In this document: one piece after another, positions 1 through 7,031 of the stretch
Layout of the letters: every line of letters begins with the position of its first letter
Numbering within the stretch: position 1 is the stretch's first letter
Assembly: GCA_020057015.1 (NCBI GenBank)
Contig: JAGVGS010000121.1
Location: 1 to 8,841, forward strand
Source of the DNA: Candidatus Omnitrophota bacterium
GTDB taxonomy: Bacteria; Omnitrophota; Gorgyraeia; Aquiviventales; Aquiviventaceae
DNA: 8,841 nt
Direction of reading: 5' to 3'
The notes under the pieces: generated by a model
Databases searched by the model: none
The model's input: the letters and a program-made list of their open reading frames with translations, nothing else
What the model was told of the DNA's origin: nothing
Program-made: the position numbers and the translations under genes

Positions 1-404
1 CATCCGCTCGGGGTGCGCAGGCGGGCTTCTGCGCGCGGCGTGCTGGTGCCGGCACGTACCGGGCGTGTGAGCACAAACCGCTGCGGGTCGCGAGTGGCCA
101 GGTCCGGGCTGACGCGATGCTCCGCGTCGACCCAGGGCGGCACGCAACTGAGTTGCTGGCGGCTGGCGGTCAACACTTCAAGGCAATCCTTGATGCCATA
201 GGCTTCGTACGAGCCGTCCACGAGCTCTTGCAGCGTTTCATCGACGGTTTTTTGCAGCCAGACGTCTGATTGCACCACGTCATACGTCGCCAGCAGCGTG
301 GCCAGCGCCCCGGTGATGGTCCCGACGACGATCGTGGTCAGCCCCAGCGCAATCACCAACTCGATGAGGGTCAGCGCGCGCCGGCGTGGCACCGTGGGGC
401 TCAT
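1..404 (-). CDS. GspJ/PilW/MshO-like minor pseudopilin, 3' end cut by window
   Basis: Reading the minus strand from the ATG at 404 gives an open frame of 134 codons that runs off the window. It starts MSPTVPRRRALTLIELVIAL: a basic leader, then Ala10 at -1, LTLIE with Glu15 at +5, and a hydrophobic helix to about residue 38 (GLTTIVVGTITGALATLL). After it come DVWLQKTVDETLQELVDG and a Cys pair, one in IKDCLE and one in QQLSCVPPW, which could form a disulfide in the periplasm. The start overlaps the preceding stop as ATGA, with GGAG 9 nt upstream. J/W/O-type is inferred from length (over 134 residues), the helix continuing into a V-Q-x(8)-L-Q-type heptad, and its place after an I/V-like gene. 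A PilV-like or generic prepilin is possible. Confidence 0.82.
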   Translation of the reverse strand, partial: MSPTVPRRRALTLIELVIALGLTTIVVGTITGALATLLATYDVVQSDVWLQKTVDETLQELVDGSYEAYGIKDCLEVLTASRQQLSCVPPWVDAEHRVSPDLATRDPQRFVLTRPVRAGTSTPRAEARLRTPSG

Positions 405-853
405 TCCACGACGCTCCAATCGAAATCCTCCACCGCGGTCACCAGCTCGAGCACAGGCTCGGTATCGAGCGTGCGCACCCCCCGCCGCGTGCTCTCCTTC
501 AAGACCGCGACGCGCACCTCGAGCGGGTCGCGATGCAGCTCGAGGCGACGGCGAATGCGCCAGCTGCGATGGTTCAGCACCCGGGCCGGTTCGGTCAACG
601 GCGGATCCCAGACTTCGGCACCCAGGCGCTTGAGATGGGCTTTGGTCGGGATCCCGTTTTTCATGCGCTCCAGCCCTTCCTGGGCCAGTTGCCGCGCCGT
701 GGTGAGCTCATCCAGCGCATCGGCCGTCTCCATGGCGGTCATGTACATCCGCAGCAAGGGCACAAACGCGATCCCGATGATGGCCAAGGTCATCAGGAGC
801 TCGATAAAACTCAGACCCGAGGGGTTACTCCGGGGTCGGCGGCTCGGGCGCAT
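401..853 (-). CDS. GspI/PilV/MshD-like minor pseudopilin
   Basis: Prepilin of 150 residues, probably a minor pseudopilin of the tip or priming complex. The leader is basic (residues 1-13, five Arg), and the signature SG/LSFIELLMTLAIIGIAFV gives Gly13 at -1 and Glu18 at +5. The following helix has RQLAQEGLERMK, which resembles the QLAQ..LE region of GspI and PilV proteins. The ending DTEPVLELVTAVEDFDWSVV fits a small beta domain. The ATG at 853 has GGAGAA 5 nt upstream (859-864) and overlaps the adhesin end by 29 nt. The stop overlaps the next start in an ATGA. Subtype I/V is a best guess from the helix and from being followed by a J/W-like gene. Being next to the large secreted protein suggests it may help present that protein. 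Confidence 0.85.
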   Translation of the reverse strand: MRPSRRPRSNPSGLSFIELLMTLAIIGIAFVPLLRMYMTAMETADALDELTTARQLAQEGLERMKNGIPTKAHLKRLGAEVWDPPLTEPARVLNHRSWRIRRRLELHRDPLEVRVAVLKESTRRGVRTLDTEPVLELVTAVEDFDWSVVE

Positions 854-3800
854 CGCGCTTCTCCCGCCAGAGGTTTACGCCCACCCCGGTGCCGGCCACG
901 GTCCCGAAGGTGGCGGTGCCGGGCACCGCCGTCAGCACCGGGGTGGACGCCGGGGTCACGGTCACCGTCTCGGCAGTCGTATCCGTCACGTCCAGCGTCG
1001 CGGTGCCATCGGTCAGGGTCACGGGAGTGCGGGTCGCCGTGGCAGTCGCAGAGTCATCCTCGGTGGATTCGGTGAGGGTCACCGTAAAGGTCGTGCTGTC
1101 ATCGGTGCTCAGTAATTCTCCTGCGCTATCGAGCGCGCGCACGGTGAGCAGCACGGTGCTGCCGATTGGTCCTTGGTTCGAGAACACGGTGATCGTGCCG
1201 GCTTTGACATCAAACGCCTTGGACGTGCCGGTCACCGTCGCCTGCGCGGTATCCGTGGTGGTGACCGCGGCGTCATCGAGCGCGCTGGCCGCCGAGAGCC
1301 CCTCGAACAGATGCGCCCCCAGATCGGTCAGGACAAAGGGGTAGTTGTCCGGCAGCGTGAGGCCGCTGCCGGTGAACGCGATCGTGCCTTGGTAGTTGGG
1401 CACGGGCGCGTCGGCATAATCCCGCGCCGTCACCGTCGTGCTAAAGAGTTCGTCCACGTAATAGAATGCCCGCGACGCCGGCGGCGTGGCCGGGACAACC
1501 TGCAGGTCCTTCGGCAAGAAGGTCACTGCGGAGGAGCTGCCGGTAGCACTACTCACTCCGCTGGCAGCACAGATAAGCTGGACCGTGCCCCAACGGTTAT
1601 AGGTCAGGTCGATCAGGGTCGAGACCCCCGCCGTCCAGTGAGCGGCGGTGAGGGAGGTCACGCTGACACTGCCCCCCTGGGCGCTTGCTGGCGTCACTTC
1701 AGTGACGCCCAGCGTCGCGGTCCCCTGATAGCCTGTGCACGTGCTGCCATCGGCTTTTTTAGCGGTCACCGTCAGGGTGAAGGGTTTGTTGACGACATGC
1801 TGCGCCGCACTGCTGTGCTCGAGCGCACTGGCCACGAGCCCGAAGCTACGGGGGACAAAGACCACGCTCTCCGACGTGCCGGTCTTGCTACTATCATCGC
1901 TTTGCGTCGCTTTTATGGTGATCGTGCCGCACTCGGAATAGGTTTGGCTGCTCATCGTGGCCACCCCATTGGTGAAACTCGCGGTCGCCGTGGTGCCCAG
2001 CGTCCCGCTGCCTGCCACCGGCGCAATGTAATTCACGCTGAGGTTCACGGTGCCGGCAAACGTCGTCAGGGGAGTGCCATTGGAGGCCAGCGCGGTCACG
2101 GTCATGGCAAAGCTGCTGCCTACGGTTTGCGGCGAGGTCGCCGTCACGCGAAAACTGCTGGGGGCCGCCAGCAGGGTCCATTGCTGGGTGGCATCGGTCC
2201 AGCCCTGAGAGGGGGTCTCACTCACCGTCAGCGTGGGGCTGCCGACATTCGTATCGCGGTAATACACCGTCACGGTATGCTGGCCCGAGGGCAGCGTCAC
2301 TTGGGTGATAGTGCTGCTAAAACTGCTGCTCGTGGCAAATTGCCCCCCGGCCGAGGAGGAGGTCAGGTCCAGTGTCGTGTCGGCGCTCACCGCCAGGGCC
2401 GTGTTGTCGGCCGCTTGGGTCTGCATCGTAATGGCGCTGGAAACCTGATTTTGTCGGATCGTTTGCACCCCACTCGTGAACGCAAGCTGGGTTATCGCCG
2501 GACTTTCGGTGCCCGCGGTGGCTGAGGCGCTGCTGGCGCACGCATGCGCCCGCAACGGAAACAAGCCGGTCGTACCAAAGGCCCACAGGCTGGTGTCCTC
2601 TGTCGTATGGCTGCGCTCCGCATCGGTCACCGAATCCTCTTCAATGTGCTGAATCACTTGGGTGGTGTTCACACTGTCGATGGTCGCCCACCCGCCATCA
2701 GCTTCGTCACGCCGGCGCTGCTCGTTCATGACCGTCGGCGCGCTGGCAAAGGTGGTGCTGAACGTGGTGGTATAGGTCCCGTTGGTATGGCCCCGGACGT
2801 TGTCGCCGCTCGTGCGTGTTTCGTAGGTCAGTCCGTTGGCCGCGCCGGTTTGGCTGTTTTGCATGGCGATCCACCCCAGCGTTTCGGCCGCATGGCCACC
2901 CGCAATCTCTGCGCGCTCGAGCGAGGTTTGAAACGTCCCTGTGCCGACATTGCGGATGGCCTCGGTGACCCAGGTACTGCTGTTTTCGCTCTGCGCCTGA
3001 GAAAACACCACCGGGGCGGCGCTGAAGCTATGGCTGTACGTCACCGTGCTGAAGCTCACCCCGGCCCCGGCCAGCGCGTTGGAAGAAAACGCGGCCGCTT
3101 CCACCAGCTCGCCTTCCACGGTCTGGTGACGGCCATTTTCGACGACCAGATAGTTCACCGTATTGGTGCCCGCGGTGCCGCTGGGTCGCTGCATGCGTAA
3201 TTGAAAGCTGCTGCTGCCCACATTGCGGATGCGGGTGGAGACATCCAGGTCATCGCCCGCTTCGACGTAACTGGCCACGACCACCGGGCTCGTATACGTC
3301 CCGAGCAGCGCGATCGTGCCAAAACTATCCGTGGCGCTGGTGCTGCCCACCTCCGCATTGACCATCGTCGCGGTGAGGTTGCTGCCGGCCGTGGCCGAGG
3401 CGTTGCCGTAATACAGGTAGATCGTTTTGCTGCTGGCCGCTGGCGTGCTGGGCAACTTCACCCAGATGCGCGTGGTGGTGGTATTGATGCCGGATTCGAG
3501 CCAGTAATTGAGTGCCGTGAGATCATCCGAATCCGTGAACCGAATATCATCGCCATCCGCCTGCATTTTGCCTGAGGCGATGAGGGTGGCGGTATCCACG
3601 GGGAGGAGCACCTGGTTATTGGTGCACAGCGCGCCGGTGCTGTTATCGACCGTCACCGGGCGCTTATAGTCGCCCAAGAAGGTGGCCGTGTTGACGCTGA
3701 GGGCTTGCGTGCCATCGGTCCAACCTTGCGAAGGCGATTCGGCGATGGTGATCGTCGGGGTGCCGGCGATGGAGTCCCGATAGTAGAAGGTCGCTGTACT

Positions 3801-5297
3801 GCTGCCTGAGCTGATGGTGACGTTGGTGACGGAAGAAAACGGCGAGGCGCTCAGGCTGAACTCCCCACCGGCCGACGTGGAGGTCAGCGCGATCGTGGTC
3901 TCGCTGCTGACGGGTTGCGCCGCGCTCAACGCATTCTGCGTTTGCAGAGTGATCACACTCGTCACGTTGCCCTGCTTCACGGTGGGTGCGCTACTGGTAA
4001 ACACGAGCTTCGAGATTGGCAGCGTCACCGTGGCCGTGGGTTGGGTCGTGGCGTACTTGCGCAGAATGAGCGTATTTTCCTGCTCAAACGCCACCAAGCT
4101 CGCGCGCGCGTTGCCGTGGCTGCGCTCCACATCAAACACGCTATCTTCCTCGCCATGCATCACGGCTTGGGTCGTGGAGCCGCTCTCCGTCACCACCCAG
4201 GCGCCATTGTTGCTGGGCCGGCTTTGCAAATCCAGGAGCACCACCGGTGCGTCGGCAAAGGTTTGCGTATAGGTGTACGTCAGGTTGCCGTTGTCATGGC
4301 CCTGCACGCTATTGGCGGTCCGCCGTGTCTCAAAGGGATTGCCGTTGATCGTGCCGGTGAGGTCGCGCGTCATGGCAATATATCCCAGGGTCTCGGCCGC
4401 GTGGCTGCCGCTCAGTTCCACCCGCTCCAGCGTCCACTCAAAACCCGAGGTGGCGAAGCTGCGCAAGGCTTCGGTCACCCAACCGGTGTCATTCTCGGTT
4501 TGCCCTTGGGCGAAGACCACGGGCGTGGCAGGAAACGTGTGTTGCGTCGTCACGGCCGTCCAGGCATCAGCGACCCCGTCATTCTGCCCCACCTCGGTAG
4601 AAACCGAAGCGGTATTGGCTTCGAGCAGGAGGGTGCCGGTGAGGGGTTGATGCCGGCCAGTCTCTAGGACCAGATACGGCACCGTTGTGGCGTTAAACGC
4701 CGTGCCGCCGGCTTGATGGAGCTTCACTTGGAAACTGGTCGTGGTGACATTGCGCACGCGCGTGGCCACATCCACGTTATCGCTGCCCTCCACCGGGGTG
4801 GCCACCACCACGGGCGCGGTGTAGGTATTGGCCAGTGTGACCGTTGTGTAGCTGGAACTCGCGGTCGTGATGCCTGTCTCGCCCAAGACCATGGTGCTGC
4901 TCAAGCTGCTGCCGGCCGTGGCCGAGGCGTTGCCGTAATACAGAAAGAGGGTCTTGCCTGCCCCGGGAATTGACGGGATGTTCACCCAGATGCTGGTCGA
5001 GGCGGTATTCATCCCCGACTCAATCCAATAGCTGAGCACCGTGGTATCGTCGCTATCGAGGAAACGCATGTCATCCCCGTCGGCCTGCATCTGGCCCGCT
5101 GTCACAAGGCCGGCGGTATTGAGGGTGAGGTTGACCTGGTGGTTCGTGAGGGCTGTGCCGCCCCCATTGGTCACGGTGACGGTGGCTTGATAGCTCCAGC
5201 CGCTGAGCGCCGCTGAGGCCTGAGGCGCCACGGCCATCCACATGAACAGTGCCAGGCACTTCAAGTGCCTGGCACTTCGGCTTCGGCAGGCGGGCAT
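825..5297 (-). CDS. Giant secreted DUF2341 / H-type-lectin-like / Ig-like repeat protein, probable adhesin (MshQ-like position)
   Basis: Protein of 1490 residues, exported by Sec and probably surface or pilus associated. Layout: signal peptide 1-29 (basic n-region, hydrophobic core, cleavage after ASA); DUF2341 at ~33-130 (ADGDDMRFLDSDD, then LFLYYGNAS); three lectin-like modules at ~148-408; Ig-like ~428-541; second DUF2341 ~543-640 (ADGDDIRFTDSDD, then IYLYYGNAS); three more lectin-like modules ~656-908; Ig-like ~934-1043; four further Ig-like domains ~1047-1465; a short charged, proline-rich tail. No C-terminal membrane helix, LPXTG or PEP-CTERM signal is seen. The frame is open from 5438, but I chose the ATG at 5297. 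It lies 1 nt after the gspE stop, has GGAGAA 7 nt upstream, and puts a proper signal peptide at the N-terminus. Composition is rich in Thr, Ser, Ala and Val. Adhesion and sugar binding are inferred from domains and context. It could instead be a T2SS substrate. Confidence 0.88.
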   Translation of the reverse strand: MPACRSRSARHLKCLALFMWMAVAPQASAALSGWSYQATVTVTNGGGTALTNHQVNLTLNTAGLVTAGQMQADGDDMRFLDSDDTTVLSYWIESGMNTASTSIWVNIPSIPGAGKTLFLYYGNASATAGSSLSSTMVLGETGITTASSSYTTVTLANTYTAPVVVATPVEGSDNVDVATRVRNVTTTSFQVKLHQAGGTAFNATTVPYLVLETGRHQPLTGTLLLEANTASVSTEVGQNDGVADAWTAVTTQHTFPATPVVFAQGQTENDTGWVTEALRSFATSGFEWTLERVELSGSHAAETLGYIAMTRDLTGTINGNPFETRRTANSVQGHDNGNLTYTYTQTFADAPVVLLDLQSRPSNNGAWVVTESGSTTQAVMHGEEDSVFDVERSHGNARASLVAFEQENTLILRKYATTQPTATVTLPISKLVFTSSAPTVKQGNVTSVITLQTQNALSAAQPVSSETTIALTSTSAGGEFSLSASPFSSVTNVTISSGSSTATFYYRDSIAGTPTITIAESPSQGWTDGTQALSVNTATFLGDYKRPVTVDNSTGALCTNNQVLLPVDTATLIASGKMQADGDDIRFTDSDDLTALNYWLESGINTTTTRIWVKLPSTPAASSKTIYLYYGNASATAGSNLTATMVNAEVGSTSATDSFGTIALLGTYTSPVVVASYVEAGDDLDVSTRIRNVGSSSFQLRMQRPSGTAGTNTVNYLVVENGRHQTVEGELVEAAAFSSNALAGAGVSFSTVTYSHSFSAAPVVFSQAQSENSSTWVTEAIRNVGTGTFQTSLERAEIAGGHAAETLGWIAMQNSQTGAANGLTYETRTSGDNVRGHTNGTYTTTFSTTFASAPTVMNEQRRRDEADGGWATIDSVNTTQVIQHIEEDSVTDAERSHTTEDTSLWAFGTTGLFPLRAHACASSASATAGTESPAITQLAFTSGVQTIRQNQVSSAITMQTQAADNTALAVSADTTLDLTSSSAGGQFATSSSFSSTITQVTLPSGQHTVTVYYRDTNVGSPTLTVSETPSQGWTDATQQWTLLAAPSSFRVTATSPQTVGSSFAMTVTALASNGTPLTTFAGTVNLSVNYIAPVAGSGTLGTTATASFTNGVATMSSQTYSECGTITIKATQSDDSSKTGTSESVVFVPRSFGLVASALEHSSAAQHVVNKPFTLTVTAKKADGSTCTGYQGTATLGVTEVTPASAQGGSVSVTSLTAAHWTAGVSTLIDLTYNRWGTVQLICAASGVSSATGSSSAVTFLPKDLQVVPATPPASRAFYYVDELFSTTVTARDYADAPVPNYQGTIAFTGSGLTLPDNYPFVLTDLGAHLFEGLSAASALDDAAVTTTDTAQATVTGTSKAFDVKAGTITVFSNQGPIGSTVLLTVRALDSAGELLSTDDSTTFTVTLTESTEDDSATATATRTPVTLTDGTATLDVTDTTAETVTVTPASTPVLTAVPGTATFGTVAGTGVGVNLWREKRDAPEPPTPE
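859..864 (-). promoter_or_regulatory. Shine-Dalgarno for the GspI-like pseudopilin
   Basis: GGAGAA on the minus strand, 5 nt before the ATG at 853 and inside the adhesin coding region. It supports an overlapping start rather than a later one. Confidence 0.65.
881..946. repeat. Nested inverted repeats at the 3' end of the adhesin gene
   Basis: The outer arms are CCACCCCGGTGC (881-892) and its exact complement at 935-946, 12 bp separated by 42 nt. Inside lies a second palindrome, GGCGGTGCC (912-920), one base, then GGCACCGCC (922-930). In the transcript this can fold into a GC-rich branched stem within the last ~40 codons of the adhesin, 17 nt before the ribosome site of the next gene. It could tune translation of the downstream pseudopilins or protect the mRNA. 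There is no U-tract, so it is not a canonical terminator. GC-rich Val/Thr/Gly/Pro codons could also create such pairing by chance. Confidence 0.55.
2166..3674 (-). repeat. Adhesin tandem unit 2 (DUF2341, three lectin-like modules, Ig-like)
   Basis: Second copy, with the same domain order as unit 1. The DUF2341 domain comes first, the lectin-like modules follow at about 2574-3332, and the Ig-like domain (from ITQLAFTSG to QGWTDATQQW) closes it. The third lectin-like module has lost the second conserved Val of the PVV core (ASAPTVMNE) and is followed by a Cys-containing linker (HACASSASA) absent from unit 1. Confidence 0.8.
3675..5201 (-). repeat. Adhesin tandem unit 1 (DUF2341, three lectin-like modules, Ig-like)
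   Basis: First of two ~1.5-kb coding repeats. Landmarks shared with unit 2 are QADGDD-RF, LYYGNASATAGS, HAAETLG-IAM, HGEEDSV (HIEEDSV in unit 2) and SQGWTD-TQ. The protein-level offset is 507-509 residues. One nucleotide stretch at 4907-4943 (37 nt) is identical to 3380-3416 in unit 2, offset 1527 nt or 509 codons. Most of the rest has diverged, so the duplication is old or kept apart by selection. Confidence 0.85.
5211..5297 (-). other. Sec signal peptide of the adhesin
   Basis: Codons 1-29. The n-region carries four Arg, one His and one Lys, the h-region is CLALFMWMAVA, and the c-region is PQASA followed by ALSG, giving an AXA-type signal peptidase I site. The n-region and the start of the h-region are encoded by the inverted repeat at 5248-5276. 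A Cys lies in the hydrophobic part but without lipobox context, so a lipoprotein is unlikely. Confidence 0.75.
5248..5276. repeat. Perfect 14-bp inverted repeat (REP-like) inside signal-peptide codons
   Basis: AGTGCCAGGCACTT at 5248-5261 and its exact reverse complement at 5263-5276, with a single C between them. Each half contains the 13-nt palindrome AGTGCCWGGCACT, so the element is also two small palindromes three bases apart. It is translated as S-A-R-H-L-K-C-L-A-L in the signal peptide. From memory, GTGCC-N-GGCAC palindromes recur as dispersed repeats in several environmental bacteria; I cannot verify this here. A chance or purely coding origin is possible but unlikely for 14 perfect pairs. 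Confidence 0.8.
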
Positions 5298-5298
5298 G

Positions 5299-7020
5299 TC
5301 ACACTTCTCCGGTGACCCGCAGGACCTCGGCGAGCGTGGTCGTGCCGGCCACGACTTTCGCCAGTCCATCTTGCCGCAGCGTACGCAAGCCGGCGCGCTG
5401 GGCCTCCTCGCGCAGGCGATTGGCCGGGGCTTTTTCAACGATGAGGGTTTTCAAGAAATCGTTCGGCTGCAAGAGCTCATAGATCCCGCTGCGTCCTTTA
5501 TAGCCGGTCTGGTGGCATTGCGCGCAGCCTGGGGCGCGCGCCAGGGGCTGCCCTTCGCGCCCGCCGAGCTCCTGGAGCAGGCGCGCTTCTTCGGCACTGG
5601 CGGGGGCGGTCTGGCGACAGCCGGCGCAGACCGTGCGCACCAACCGCTGGGCGATCACGGCCGTCAACGATGAGGCGATGAGATAGGGCTCCACGCCGAT
5701 ATCGGTCAGCCGGGAGCAGGCGCTGGCCGCATCGTTCGTATGCAGCGTGGAGAACACGAGATGCCCGGTGAGCGCCGACTGAATGGCGATCTCCGCGGTC
5801 TCGCGATCGCGGATTTCCCCGATCATGATGATGTCCGGATCCAGCCGCAGCATCGCCCGTAAGCCGTTGGCGAACGTGAGCCCGGCCTTCACGTTGACCT
5901 GCGCTTGGTGGATGCCGGGAATCGTGTATTCCACCGGGTCCTCCAATGTCAGGATGTTGCGCTTGGCATCGTTGATCTGCTGCAGCATCGCGTACAGCGT
6001 GGTCGTTTTGCCCGAGCCGGTGGGGCCAGTCACCAAGACGATGCCGTACGGCCGTGCGAGCACCTGCCGCAGCGCGGCGAGGAGTGGCTCCCCGAGGCCG
6101 ATCTGCTCGAGCTTCAGCAGCCCGGTCGATTTGTCGAGCAACCGGATCGCCACATGCTCCCCGAAGAGCGTCGGAAACGTGGCGACGCGAAGATCCACGG
6201 CGCGGCCGCCGTGCGCCCACGCAATGCGGCCATCCTGCGGCAAGCGTCGTTCGGCGATGTTCATCTCAGCCATGATCTTGATGCGCGAGACGGCGCCTAA
6301 TTGCAGCTGTGCCGGCAGCACCTGGGGCATTTGCAGCACGCCATCCACTCGGTAGCGGCAGAGAAACTGTCCCTCCTGGGGCTCGAGATGCACATCGCTG
6401 GCGCGCGAGGCTAAGGCGTCTTCCAGCACGCGCTGAATCAGCGCAATGACCGGGGCCGCGCTGGCGAGCTCGACTGAAGGATCCCCCTCAGCGTCCCCCA
6501 CGGCTCCGGGGAGACTGCGGGGATGCGCGGATGGGGCCTCAGCGCCCTTAGCGGCAGCCTTCGAGGACGCCGGCGCTTGGACCGGCACGGCCCCATAATG
6601 CTGCTCCAGCGCCTGTCGGATCGCTGAGGGGGCGGCGATCGCCGGCTGCACGTTCAGTTTCGTGGCTCGGGCCAGGGCATCAATCGCCGCGACATCCAGG
6701 GGATTGGCCATGGCGATGGTGAGATTATCGCCGATCTTAAACAACGGCAGGATCTGCCACCGGGCGGCCAGCGCGCGAGGCACGAGTCGGATGGCCGCCG
6801 GGTTGATGGTGAACGTGGCCAGGTCCACATACGTCATCCCGAGCTGCTCCGCGAGGGCCTCGGCCACTTGCGCCTCGGTGACCATCCCGCGCTTCACCAA
6901 AATCTCGCCGAGGTGACGGCCGGTGCGCTGCTGCTCTTCCAAGGCCTCCTGCAGCTGACCCGGCGTGAGCACGCCTTGTTTGACGAGGGCTTCTCCCAGC
7001 AACTGTCGCTTATCGGCCAT
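5299..7020 (-). CDS. gspE: Type II secretion / type IV pilus assembly ATPase (GspE/PilB/MshE family) with MshEN-like N-terminus
   Basis: Cytoplasmic hexameric ATPase of 573 residues that powers pilin or pseudopilin polymerisation through the GspF platform. Residues ~1-62 hold two successive MshEN-like motifs (LGEALVKQGVLTPGQLQEAL and HLGEILVKRGMVTEAQVAEA), a type that binds c-di-GMP in MshE. The rest of the N2 domain runs to ~145, then comes a low-complexity Ala/Pro/Ser linker (~146-185). The catalytic domain has all key elements: Walker A GPTGSGKTT (332-340), Asp box LEDPVEY (359-365), Walker B DPDIIMIGEIRD (394-405), His box GHLVFSTLHTND (419-430), and a zinc-binding tetracysteine (C465, C468, C499, C502). 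It looks fully functional and like an extension rather than a PilT-type retraction ATPase. The ATG is 11 nt after the preceding stop, and the bases before it are CCCCCC with no ribosome site, so translation may depend on coupling. The stop is 1 nt from the adhesin start. Confidence 0.96.
   Translation of the reverse strand: MADKRQLLGEALVKQGVLTPGQLQEALEEQQRTGRHLGEILVKRGMVTEAQVAEALAEQLGMTYVDLATFTINPAAIRLVPRALAARWQILPLFKIGDNLTIAMANPLDVAAIDALARATKLNVQPAIAAPSAIRQALEQHYGAVPVQAPASSKAAAKGAEAPSAHPRSLPGAVGDAEGDPSVELASAAPVIALIQRVLEDALASRASDVHLEPQEGQFLCRYRVDGVLQMPQVLPAQLQLGAVSRIKIMAEMNIAERRLPQDGRIAWAHGGRAVDLRVATFPTLFGEHVAIRLLDKSTGLLKLEQIGLGEPLLAALRQVLARPYGIVLVTGPTGSGKTTTLYAMLQQINDAKRNILTLEDPVEYTIPGIHQAQVNVKAGLTFANGLRAMLRLDPDIIMIGEIRDRETAEIAIQSALTGHLVFSTLHTNDAASACSRLTDIGVEPYLIASSLTAVIAQRLVRTVCAGCRQTAPASAEEARLLQELGGREGQPLARAPGCAQCHQTGYKGRSGIYELLQPNDFLKTLIVEKAPANRLREEAQRAGLRTLRQDGLAKVVAGTTTLAEVLRVTGEV
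5305..5310 (-). promoter_or_regulatory. Shine-Dalgarno that fixes the adhesin start
   Basis: GGAGAA on the minus strand, 7 nt before the ATG at 5297 and inside the last codons of gspE. It favours this start over the ATG at 5438, which would add 47 Arg/Pro/Cys-rich residues ahead of the signal peptide. Confidence 0.75.
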
Positions 7021-7031
7021 GGGGGGACCCG

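Noticed and set aside
881..946. Rho-independent terminator
   Set aside because: No T-tract follows the stems in the transcript direction, and the structure is inside coding sequence.
1173..2525. 450-codon open frame on the plus strand (and others at 270-1115, 2544-3200, 3915-4667)
   Set aside because: Antisense to the adhesin gene in GC-rich DNA. The translations are Arg/Gly/His-rich with no domains, and there is no operon logic.
2166..5201. Assembly artefact as the source of the tandem repeat
   Set aside because: The two copies are well diverged at both DNA and protein level, so they are real duplicates rather than a misassembled single copy.
5298..5438. 47-residue N-terminal extension of the adhesin from the ATG at 5438
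   Set aside because: It lies within the conserved gspE C-terminus, is Arg/Pro/Cys-rich, and would bury the signal peptide. The ATG at 5297 has a ribosome site.
5783..6355. Plus-strand 190-codon open frame opposite the ATPase catalytic domain
   Set aside because: A mirror of strongly conserved Walker and Asp/His box codons on the other strand.
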